Assembly: GCA_003451355.1 (NCBI GenBank) | Contig: DMDX01000103.1 | Coordinates: forward strand, 1 to 9,176 | Source of the DNA: Cryomorphaceae bacterium | GTDB taxonomy: Bacteria; Bacteroidota; Bacteroidia; Flavobacteriales; Schleiferiaceae | DNA: 9,176 bases | Direction of reading: 5' to 3' | Shown: positions 1-5,046 of the stretch, one piece after another | Numbering within the stretch: position 1 is the stretch's first letter | How the letters are laid out: the number at the start of each line of letters is the position of its first letter | Position numbers and translations under genes: made by a program | The notes under the pieces: generated by a model | The model's database searches: none | Told to the model about the DNA's origin: nothing | Seen by the model: the letters and a program-made list of their open reading frames with translations, nothing else

Positions 1-1
1 C

Positions 2-331
2 GAGCGCAAGCCCAACGCAGATGCCATCGCCGAGCTGGCCCTTCTAAACTTCATCGAAATGCGCGATCTGACCGGCCAGCCCGAGTTTTTGCTCCGCAAA
101 AAGATTGAGTCGAAGCTACACTCCCAGCGGCCCCATCAGTGGATTCCGCTCTATACGCAGGTGACCTTCAGCCACATACCCTACTCAGTGGCCCTCGAGC
201 GCGGACGCCAGATGGACCGCGTGTTTGCCGAGGTGATGCAGTGGCCCGGAATCGCCGAAAACTGGGACCAGCCTGAGACTTTGGCAAAGATTTGGGAGGT
301 TGCCGACCGGCAACTAGTAACTAGCTACTAG
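2..331 (+). CDS. kmo: Kynurenine 3-monooxygenase, C-terminal part (5' end outside window)
   Basis: Only the last 109 codons are present; the reading frame is already open at the window edge. The translation starts ERKPNADAIAELAL and continues through NFIEMRD, FLLRKKIE, WIPLYTQVTFSHIPYS and ALERGRQMD. This is the characteristic C-terminal helical region of kynurenine 3-monooxygenase, the FAD- and NADPH-dependent enzyme that hydroxylates L-kynurenine to 3-hydroxykynurenine in tryptophan-to-NAD synthesis. The FAD-binding N-terminal domain lies upstream and cannot be checked. The last six codons (QLVTSY) lie in or beside an ACTAG-heptad element at 313-340, and the TAG stop at 329-331 is part of that element, so the tail is probably not conserved. 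The convergent mlaF stop follows immediately, with no bases between. The family call is by recalled sequence pattern; confidence is high. Confidence 0.9.
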   Translation, partial: ERKPNADAIAELALLNFIEMRDLTGQPEFLLRKKIESKLHSQRPHQWIPLYTQVTFSHIPYSVALERGRQMDRVFAEVMQWPGIAENWDQPETLAKIWEVADRQLVTSY

Positions 332-340
332 CTACTTAAG
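313..340. repeat. ACTAG-heptad hairpin element at the kmo/mlaF convergent junction
   Basis: Four consecutive 7-bp units are seen: ACTAGTA (313-319), ACTAGCT (320-326), ACTAGCT (327-333) and the degenerate ACTTAAG (334-340). Within it, 316-324 (AGTAACTAG) can pair with 328-336 (CTAGCTACT) around a 3-nt loop, with one A-C mismatch that becomes a G-U wobble in the mlaF-strand RNA. Both the kmo stop (329-331) and the mlaF stop (complement of 332-334) lie inside. A 21-bp version at 4265-4285 is 19/21 identical. There is no T-tract, so a classical intrinsic terminator is not supported, though a bidirectional 3'-end or terminator function is plausible. Confidence 0.8.
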
Positions 341-1090
341 GGCAGCCCGCACCTTTTTGAATAGCGCGCTGCGAAACACGTAGTCCACAACTTCTTGGTC
401 GGTCGACTGAAGGATGTCGGGGCCCGCGCCTTCCCAGACCTTGTAGCCGTGGCGCATGAGCACCACGTGGTCGCCGATTTCGAGCACAGAATTCATGTCG
501 TGGGTATTCACCACTGTGGTCATCCCGAATTCGTGGGTGATTTCTTGAATCAACTGGTCGATGACAATCGAAGTCTCTGGGTCGAGGCCTGAATTGGGTT
601 CGTCGCAGAAGAGGTACTTCGGATTCAGTACAATAGCCCGGGCGATGGCCACGCGCTTTTGCATTCCGCCCGAGAGTTCCGCGGGGTTTTTGGCGAGGGC
701 CGACTGCGGAATCCGCACGCGGTCCAGGCAAAAGGCGACCCGTTGGTCTTTTTCGGACGCCGACATTGTCGAAAAGAAGTCGAGCGGAAAGCGCACATTA
801 TCTTCTACACTCAGACTGGTGAAGAGTGCAGATCCTTGAAATACCATACCCATCTCTTGGCGCAGCACCTTGCGGTCGCGCTCTTTCATGGCCGTCCAGT
901 CACGTCCGTCGAGCAGGACTTGGCCGGCGTCGGGCTGAATGAGGCCCACGATGGACTTGAGCATGACCGTTTTACCAGAACCGCTTGAACCAATAATAAG
1001 GTTGCACTGGCCGGGCTTAAGGTCCATGTCGATGCCCTTGAGGACTTCTTGGTCGCCAAAGGCTTTTTTGATTCCGCGTACCTCGATCAC
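332..1090 (-). CDS. mlaF: MlaF-type ABC transporter ATP-binding protein
   Basis: This 252-residue ATPase powers a Mla-type phospholipid or lipid transporter at the inner membrane, working with the MlaE permease encoded just upstream. All ABC motifs are visible: Walker A GSSGSGKT (34-41), Q-loop MVFQG with Gln85, signature LSGGMQ (139-144), Walker B YLFCDEP (159-165, catalytic Glu164), D-loop SGLD and switch His197 in NTHDMN. The SSGSGKT and EPNSGLDPETS wording is typical of the MlaF/Mkl subgroup. The start is GTG (complement of 1088-1090), three bases after the mlaE stop, so the two are almost certainly co-transcribed and probably translationally coupled. The stop lies in the heptad element shared with kmo. 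No MCE protein (MlaD) gene lies in the window; the operon stops here, so the substrate-binding partner must be encoded elsewhere. Confidence 0.93.
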   Translation of the reverse strand: MIEVRGIKKAFGDQEVLKGIDMDLKPGQCNLIIGSSGSGKTVMLKSIVGLIQPDAGQVLLDGRDWTAMKERDRKVLRQEMGMVFQGSALFTSLSVEDNVRFPLDFFSTMSASEKDQRVAFCLDRVRIPQSALAKNPAELSGGMQKRVAIARAIVLNPKYLFCDEPNSGLDPETSIVIDQLIQEITHEFGMTTVVNTHDMNSVLEIGDHVVLMRHGYKVWEGAGPDILQSTDQEVVDYVFRSALFKKVRAALK

Positions 1091-1093
1091 CGC

Positions 1094-1840
1094 CTACTGA
1101 AGCATGACATCCGTGAGGATGTAGTTAAATAAGATGATGCTGAACGACATGGCGACCACCGCCTTAGTGCTGGCCTTGCCGACCTCAACGGCTCCGCCTT
1201 TGACGTAGTAACCATACCAGGCCGAAATCGAGCTGATTATGAAGGCAAACACGACCGTTTTAGTCAGTGCATAAACCACATAGTAGGGCTGGAATTCGTC
1301 AAAGTAGCCCATTAAAAAGTTGTCGGGATTGACCAGATGCAGCCAGTCGCCGGCGAGGTAGCCGCCCAGGAGCCCCATGAAAATGCTGAAGATGACCAGA
1401 ATAGGAAAGAAGAGTAGACTGGCGCCAATTTTAGGCAGAACCAGGTAGCTCGCGGGGTTAATGCCCATTACCTGCAGGGCGTCCATTTGTTCGGTGACCC
1501 GCATGGTTCCGAGCGACGAAGAAATGTTGGAACCCACCTTGCCCGCGAGGATGAGCGACACGATGGTGGGGGCGAATTCGAGCAAGATGCCCTCGCGCAC
1601 GGCGACTCCGATGTAGAGGTCAGGAATAAACGGATCGTCGAGGTTGATTGCCGTCTGGATGGTGAGGACCGCGCCCATGAAGAGCGAAATGAAGACTACC
1701 AGCGGAATGCTGCTCATGCCGAGCAAATCAACTTCCCTAAAAAACGACTTGAAGTACTCGCGCCACGATTCCGGACGGCGAAAGACGGCGCCAAGAAAGA
1801 GGAAGTAGGACCCGAGTCCGCGAAAGAATCCACTGAGCAT
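1094..1840 (-). CDS. mlaE: MlaE-type ABC transporter permease
   Basis: This is the membrane permease of the Mla-type lipid transporter, 248 residues from the chosen ATG. Hydrophobic segments lie near residues 44-64, 90-100, 141-164, 195-208 and 225-243. The conserved MlaE core is present: VREG (81-84), LAGKVGSNIS (98-107), GTMRVTEQMDAL (111-122) and GINPASYLVLPK, with an amphipathic N-terminal helix. A TTG three codons upstream (complement of 1847-1849) would give 251 residues. I prefer the ATG because the TTG falls inside a TACCTTTG promoter-like box. mlaF follows after 3 bp. In the family, MlaE dimers with MlaF move phospholipids between the membranes and keep the outer membrane asymmetric; the direction and substrate here are not shown by the sequence. 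It is divergent from the lipoprotein/sprT/pur operon across only 29 bp. Confidence 0.93.
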   Translation of the reverse strand: MLSGFFRGLGSYFLFLGAVFRRPESWREYFKSFFREVDLLGMSSIPLVVFISLFMGAVLTIQTAINLDDPFIPDLYIGVAVREGILLEFAPTIVSLILAGKVGSNISSSLGTMRVTEQMDALQVMGINPASYLVLPKIGASLLFFPILVIFSIFMGLLGGYLAGDWLHLVNPDNFLMGYFDEFQPYYVVYALTKTVVFAFIISSISAWYGYYVKGGAVEVGKASTKAVVAMSFSIILFNYILTDVMLQ

Positions 1841-1846
1841 CGTGCT

Positions 1847-1854
1847 CAAAGGTA
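1847..1854 (-). promoter_or_regulatory. Bacteroidota-like -7 box TACCTTTG for mlaEF
   Basis: The minus strand reads TACCTTTG, an exact match to the TAnnTTTG -7 consensus of the Bacteroidota primary sigma factor. It ends 6 nt before the mlaE ATG, so transcription would begin at or next to the start codon. I see no clear TTG-type -33 element at the expected distance, which lowers confidence. Confidence 0.55.
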
Positions 1855-1857
1855 CGC

Positions 1858-1865
1858 TACCTTAG
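1858..1865 (+). promoter_or_regulatory. -7-like box TACCTTAG for the lipoprotein-sprT-purKE operon
   Basis: TACCTTAG lies 4 nt before the ATG at 1870 and matches TAnnTTTG at all but one defined base. It is the mirror image of the mlaE box: AAGGTA-CGC-TACCTT forms a perfect 6-bp inverted repeat at 1849-1863. No convincing -33 element is visible. Confidence 0.5.
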
Positions 1866-1869
1866 GGGC

Positions 1870-1974
1870 ATGAAGCGACGAATTTGGATCTTGATGCTCG
1901 TAGTGTTTGGCGCCACGGCCGTGGTGTCGTGCGGCGCGGGCCGCGACTGCGACTGCCCGAGCTTTCGCAACTAA
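1870..1974 (+). CDS. Small lipoprotein of 34 residues
   Basis: This short ORF encodes MKRRIWILMLVVFGATAVVS followed by CGAGRDCDCPSFRN and a TAA stop. It has a basic n-region (KRR), a hydrophobic core and a lipobox-like VVSC, with Cys21 as the expected lipidation site. Processing by signal peptidase II would leave a 14-residue lipopeptide with two more cysteines (DCDCPSF). It probably sits in the outer or inner membrane facing the periplasm. The ATG is 4 nt after a TACCTTAG box and 14 nt ahead of the next gene's start, making it the first cistron of the sprT-purK-purE operon. It overlaps, out of frame, an upstream TTG extension of the sprT-like ORF, so automatic calling could easily miss it. 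Its function is unknown; I can name no family with certainty, although tiny Cys-Pro-rich lipoproteins are common in this phylum. Confidence 0.75.
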   Translation: MKRRIWILMLVVFGATAVVSCGAGRDCDCPSFRN

Positions 1975-1988
1975 TCCTGGGCAACCTC

Positions 1989-2600
1989 GTGGATGCCCAT
2001 GACCGAAACTGGCGGCGCCTTACGGGGCGGATCCCGGCAGCCGCCGAGGCTGACGCCGCGCGCATCGTTCGGGCGTTTCGCGGCGATATTGTACTGACGC
2101 CTCCCCGCGCCAGCAAGTGGGGCTCGTACCGCTGGCGGTCCGACCTCGGAGCCAAAATTTTTCTAAACCGCGACCTGCAGCCTGAGGCGATGCTCATTAC
2201 CCTGCTGCACGAGCTGGCGCACGCCCAAGTAAGGGCATGGGACGGATTGGGTTGCGCGCCCCACGGGGCAGAATGGCAAAAGCGCTACCGCGAACTGCTC
2301 GCGCCGTTCATCGGGTTGCCAGATGTGTTCAGTCCGTCGGTCGCCCGGGCCCTCCAGCGCCAGCTCCATAAGCCCAAAGCCTCGTGCGGAGCGGCGCCCG
2401 ACTTACTCCGCGCTCTCAGGGCAGACTCTGACCAGCTCCGTGTGGAACAGCTTCCTGAGGGGGCCTGGTTTCGCCTCGGCAACGGAATGGAATTTCGGAA
2501 AGGACCCAAGCGCCGCACGCGCTTTGCCTGCACCGAGAAAAAAACCGGCCGTACCTTTGCCGTGCACCCGCTCGCCGAAGCAGTGCGCACCGAAGAATGA
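1989..2600 (+). CDS. SprT-like zinc metalloprotein
   Basis: A SprT-like (Zn-dependent peptidase fold) protein, 203 residues from the chosen GTG. The zinc site is visible: HELAH with His74, Glu75 and His78, and a probable third ligand in APHGAEW (His92). The order KIFLNRDL - ITLLHELAHAQV - PHGAEWQKRYRELLAPFI - KPKASC - RLGNGMEFRKGPKRRTRFACTEKKTGR matches the roughly 200-residue Bacteroidota SprT-like proteins I recall. The frame stays open upstream to a TTG at 1884, but that extension is Arg-rich, does not resemble the family and overlaps the lipoprotein gene, so GTG 1989 is preferred. Eukaryotic Spartan relatives cleave DNA-protein crosslinks; the role of bacterial members is largely unknown. 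Its stop overlaps the purK ATG (ATGA), indicating translational coupling with purine synthesis genes, possibly without functional meaning. Confidence 0.87.
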   Translation: MDAHDRNWRRLTGRIPAAAEADAARIVRAFRGDIVLTPPRASKWGSYRWRSDLGAKIFLNRDLQPEAMLITLLHELAHAQVRAWDGLGCAPHGAEWQKRYRELLAPFIGLPDVFSPSVARALQRQLHKPKASCGAAPDLLRALRADSDQLRVEQLPEGAWFRLGNGMEFRKGPKRRTRFACTEKKTGRTFAVHPLAEAVRTEE

Positions 2601-3772
2601 GTTCAGCCCTCGCCAACCCCCACTTTGAAATCGCCTTACTGGGCGGCGGACAGCTCGGCAAAATGTTCCTCGCCGAAGCCCTACGCATGGACGTGGGTGT
2701 GCGCGCCCTCGACCCCGACGCCGAAGCGCCCTGCCGCTGGGGCGTGCGCCGGTTTGAGGTCGGAGACTTCAAAGACTACCAGACCGCACTGGACTTTGCC
2801 CGAGGCGCCCAGTCGGCGGTCATCGAAATCGAAACCGTCAACGTCGACGCACTCGCCCAGCTTGAATCAGAGGGTGTGACGTGCTTTCCGCCTTCGTCGG
2901 CCCTGCGCATCATTCAAAACAAGGGCGCACAAAAAGACTTTTGGGCCACACACGGCATCCCTACCTCAGACTTTGAACGCTTTGAAAGCGCAGCCGCGCT
3001 CAAGACCGCAGTCGCCGAGGGCCGCTGGACGCTACCCTTTGTGTGGAAGGTCGCCCAAGGCGGCTACGACGGATTCGGCGTTAGCGTTCTGCGCCGCCCC
3101 GAAGACCTCGAAGCGCTGCCCGACCAGCCCTGCGTCGCAGAGACCCTCGTCGAAATCGCCGAAGAAATCGGAGTCATCGTCGCCCGCCACCCCGACGGCA
3201 GTACGGCGGTGTTTCCGCCCGTAGCCATGGAGTTTCACCCGGTCGCCAACCAAGTTGAATTTGTGGTCTGCCCCGCCCCGTTGCCTGATGAGGCGTTGAC
3301 CGAGGCCGAGCAGCTTGCGCTTCGCGTGGCTACTTCACTCGGAATCTTTGGCCTTCTCGCCGTCGAACTCTTCTACACCCGCGACGGGCAATGGCTCGTG
3401 AACGAGGTGGCCCCCCGCCCCCACAATTCCGGCCACCTGAGCATTGAAGGCTGCGAAACCTCGCAGTTCGAGCAGTTGCTTCGCTGCGCCACCGGGCTCC
3501 CATTGGGATCCACGGCGCTTCGCCAGCCCACGGTTATGGCCAATGTGGTCGGAGCTGAAGGCCACCGCGGCCCCGTCACTTACGAGGGACTGGACCGCGC
3601 ATTGGCGGTTCCCGGCGCCCACCTGCACTTGTACGGAAAAACACAAACCCGCCCCTTTCGCAAACTCGGCCACTGGACGGCCGTCGGCCACAGTGTCGAC
3701 GAAGCGCGCAGCCGCGCAGCAGCCGCCCGCGACGCCTTAACTGCCGTGTCGGCGCAACCTCAAAAGCTATGA
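2597..3772 (+). CDS. purK: 5-(carboxyamino)imidazole ribonucleotide synthase
   Basis: PurK is an ATP-grasp enzyme that uses ATP and bicarbonate to turn aminoimidazole ribonucleotide into N5-carboxy-AIR in de novo purine synthesis (cytosolic). The 391-residue length is normal for the family. Visible features are the N-terminal LGGGQLGKM (15-23), DPDAEAPC (39-46), VIEIETVNVDAL, the ATP-grasp entry QNKGAQKDFW (107-116), the ATP-binding loop KVAQGGYDGFGV (151-162), and the metal/phosphate site VNEVAPRPHNSGH (268-280) followed by the PurK-typical IEGCETSQFEQLLRCATGLPLG. The ATG overlaps the sprT-like stop, and its own stop overlaps the purE ATG, so translation is likely coupled across three genes. 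No catalytic motif appears to be missing. Confidence 0.96.
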   Translation: MSSALANPHFEIALLGGGQLGKMFLAEALRMDVGVRALDPDAEAPCRWGVRRFEVGDFKDYQTALDFARGAQSAVIEIETVNVDALAQLESEGVTCFPPSSALRIIQNKGAQKDFWATHGIPTSDFERFESAAALKTAVAEGRWTLPFVWKVAQGGYDGFGVSVLRRPEDLEALPDQPCVAETLVEIAEEIGVIVARHPDGSTAVFPPVAMEFHPVANQVEFVVCPAPLPDEALTEAEQLALRVATSLGIFGLLAVELFYTRDGQWLVNEVAPRPHNSGHLSIEGCETSQFEQLLRCATGLPLGSTALRQPTVMANVVGAEGHRGPVTYEGLDRALAVPGAHLHLYGKTQTRPFRKLGHWTAVGHSVDEARSRAAAARDALTAVSAQPQKL

Positions 3773-4269
3773 GCACGAACACCCCCCAAGTAGGCATCAT
3801 CATGGGAAGCCAGAGCGACCTCCCTGTCATGCAAGGCGCCGCAGATCTGCTCAAGGAGCTCGGAATCAGCTACGAAATCACGGTCGTTTCGGCCCACCGC
3901 ACCCCCGTGCGCATGCTCGAATACGCCCAGCAGGCCGCCGACCGCGGAATCCAAGTCATCATTGCCGGAGCCGGCGGAGCCGCCCACCTTCCCGGTATGG
4001 TCGCCAGCGCCACGCCGCTTCCCGTCATCGGAGTTCCGGTGAAAAGCAGCAATTCGATTGACGGTTGGGATTCCGTGCTGAGCATCCTTCAAATGCCCAA
4101 GGGCGTGCCCGTGGCCACCGTCGCCCTCAACGGCGGAGCCAATGCCGGAATCCTTGCCGCCCAAATCCTCGGAGCCTCGGACCTCGCGGTCCGCGCACGG
4201 ATTTCTACCTACAAAGAGTCGCTGCGCCTTGCGGTCGAAGACATGGCAAAGTCGGTGGAAAACCAGTAA
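3769..4269 (+). CDS. purE: N5-carboxyaminoimidazole ribonucleotide mutase, class I PurE
   Basis: PurE moves the carboxyl group of N5-CAIR to C4, giving CAIR, directly after PurK. The 166-residue length and motifs fit class I, the mutase type that goes with PurK: GSQSD (13-17), SAHRTP (41-46, with the conserved His43), AGAGGAAHLPGM (66-77), PVIGVPV and the ALNGGANAGILAAQIL stretch (119-133). The ATG overlaps the purK stop in ATGA. The TAA stop (4267-4269) lies in the ACTAG-heptad element that separates the gene from the convergent LytTR regulator gene. I see no purine riboswitch or separate promoter, so expression should follow the operon promoter near 1858. Confidence 0.97.
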   Translation: MSTNTPQVGIIMGSQSDLPVMQGAADLLKELGISYEITVVSAHRTPVRMLEYAQQAADRGIQVIIAGAGGAAHLPGMVASATPLPVIGVPVKSSNSIDGWDSVLSILQMPKGVPVATVALNGGANAGILAAQILGASDLAVRARISTYKESLRLAVEDMAKSVENQ

Positions 4270-4296
4270 CTAGCAACTAGTTACTAGCTGCTAAAG
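4262..4296. repeat. ACTAG-heptad hairpin element at the purE/LytTR convergent junction
   Basis: Seven-bp units run ACCAGTA (degenerate, 4262-4268), ACTAGCA (4269-4275), ACTAGTT (4276-4282), ACTAGCT (4283-4289) and GCTAAAG (degenerate, 4290-4296). Positions 4265-4273 (AGTAACTAG) and 4277-4285 (CTAGTTACT) form a perfect 9-bp inverted repeat around the loop CAA. The purE stop (4267-4269) and the LytTR regulator stop (complement of 4291-4293) are both inside. It matches the element at 316-336 at 19 of 21 positions. It may be a bidirectional 3'-end element; no T-tract follows the stem. Confidence 0.82.
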
Positions 4297-5031
4297 TGCT
4301 TTCAACCGCGCCATCACCACATCTTTTTTGCGGTTCGCCACGGGGACGTTTGAATCGTCTTCGAGGATAAGGTATCCGCCGTCGCTGGGTACGTAGCGCT
4401 TGACTACATCCATATTGACGAGGTGGGATTTGTGCACGCGCTCAAAGTCGTAGGGCGACAGAATCGACTCGTAGTCCTTGAGGGTGCGCGATGCGAGAAG
4501 TTTCTTGCCTCCGCGCATAAAAAACTGCGTGTAGTTCGAGGTGGACTCGCAGCGAAGGATTTCGGTAATCCGCACGATGTGCATGCCCTCGGTGCTTGAG
4601 ATGACGAGCTTTTTGTCGCCGCGGTCGCGTAGGTTGTCGACGAGGGCTCCGAGCTGGGCCGACGGCAGGGCCGCCGTGGCTTTTTTGACGGCGCGCGCAA
4701 GCTCTTCGGGGTCAATGGGCTTGAGCAGGTAGTCGATGGCGCTGGCTTTGAAGGCGCGCAGCGCGTAGCTGTCGTGGGCGGTGACGACGATGACGGCTCC
4801 GGACCACTCCGGGTCGTCGGTCGAAAGGCGCTCGAGGAGGTCAAAACCGAGTTCCCCGGTGAGGTGCACGTCGAGAAAGAGAAGGTCGGGCTTATGGCCG
4901 AGCAGCAACTCCCAGGCCTCGTCGACCGTAGACGCCTCGAGCACTTCGCGCACTTGAGGGCAGAACAAATCCAGTTTGCCGCGCAGCGCCTTGCGGCTGG
5001 GGGCTTCGTCGTCGAGTAAAAGGGCCTTCAT
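4291..5031 (-). CDS. LytTR-family response regulator
   Basis: A 246-residue two-component regulator of the LytR/AlgR class, partner of the sensor kinase just upstream. The receiver domain (about 1-120) shows the acidic pair Asp7/Asp8, phospho-acceptor Asp54 in LLFLDVHLTGE, Thr84 in VVTAHD and Lys104 in DYLLKPIDPEEL. The LytTR DNA-binding domain (about 140-246) has ILRCESTSNYTQFF, SRTLKDYESIL, FERVHKSHLVNMDVVKRY and the C-terminal VPVANRKKD. LytTR domains bind short direct repeats upstream of targets; no target is evident here. The ATG (complement of 5029-5031) is preferred to the TTG just before it. The gene lies 15 bp after the kinase stop, and that gap holds a TAAGTTCG box, so it may also be transcribed alone. 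The targets and signal are unknown. Confidence 0.93.
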   Translation of the reverse strand: MKALLLDDEAPSRKALRGKLDLFCPQVREVLEASTVDEAWELLLGHKPDLLFLDVHLTGELGFDLLERLSTDDPEWSGAVIVVTAHDSYALRAFKASAIDYLLKPIDPEELARAVKKATAALPSAQLGALVDNLRDRGDKKLVISSTEGMHIVRITEILRCESTSNYTQFFMRGGKKLLASRTLKDYESILSPYDFERVHKSHLVNMDVVKRYVPSDGGYLILEDDSNVPVANRKKDVVMARLKAL

Positions 5032-5036
5032 CAATG

Positions 5037-5044
5037 CGAACTTA
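5037..5044 (-). promoter_or_regulatory. Possible internal -7 box TAAGTTCG before the LytTR regulator
   Basis: The minus strand reads TAAGTTCG, ending 5 nt before the ATG of the regulator, within the 15-bp gap after the kinase stop. It fits TAnnTTTG at all but one defined base and has the same spacing as the boxes of the leader genes. It may give kinase-independent expression of the regulator; no -33 element was identified. Confidence 0.35.
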
Positions 5045-5046
5045 AC

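Noticed and set aside
313..340. Heptad element as a classical intrinsic terminator
   Set aside because: A hairpin can form but the stem is short and AT-containing and there is no following T-tract on either strand; I list it as a repeat with possible 3'-end function.
1841..1849. TTG start for mlaE, three codons upstream of the ATG
   Set aside because: The TTG is inside the TACCTTTG promoter-like box, so it would not be in the transcript; the extra residues (TTG-S-T) add nothing conserved.
313..4296. Heptad elements as LytTR binding sites or as a CRISPR-like array
   Set aside because: They lie at 3' ends of genes rather than in promoters, have 7-bp periodicity without spacers, and one of them is beside kmo/mlaF, far from the regulator.
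5032..5034. TTG start for the LytTR regulator, one codon upstream of the ATG
   Set aside because: ATG directly follows and gives the usual MKALLLDDE receiver-domain start.
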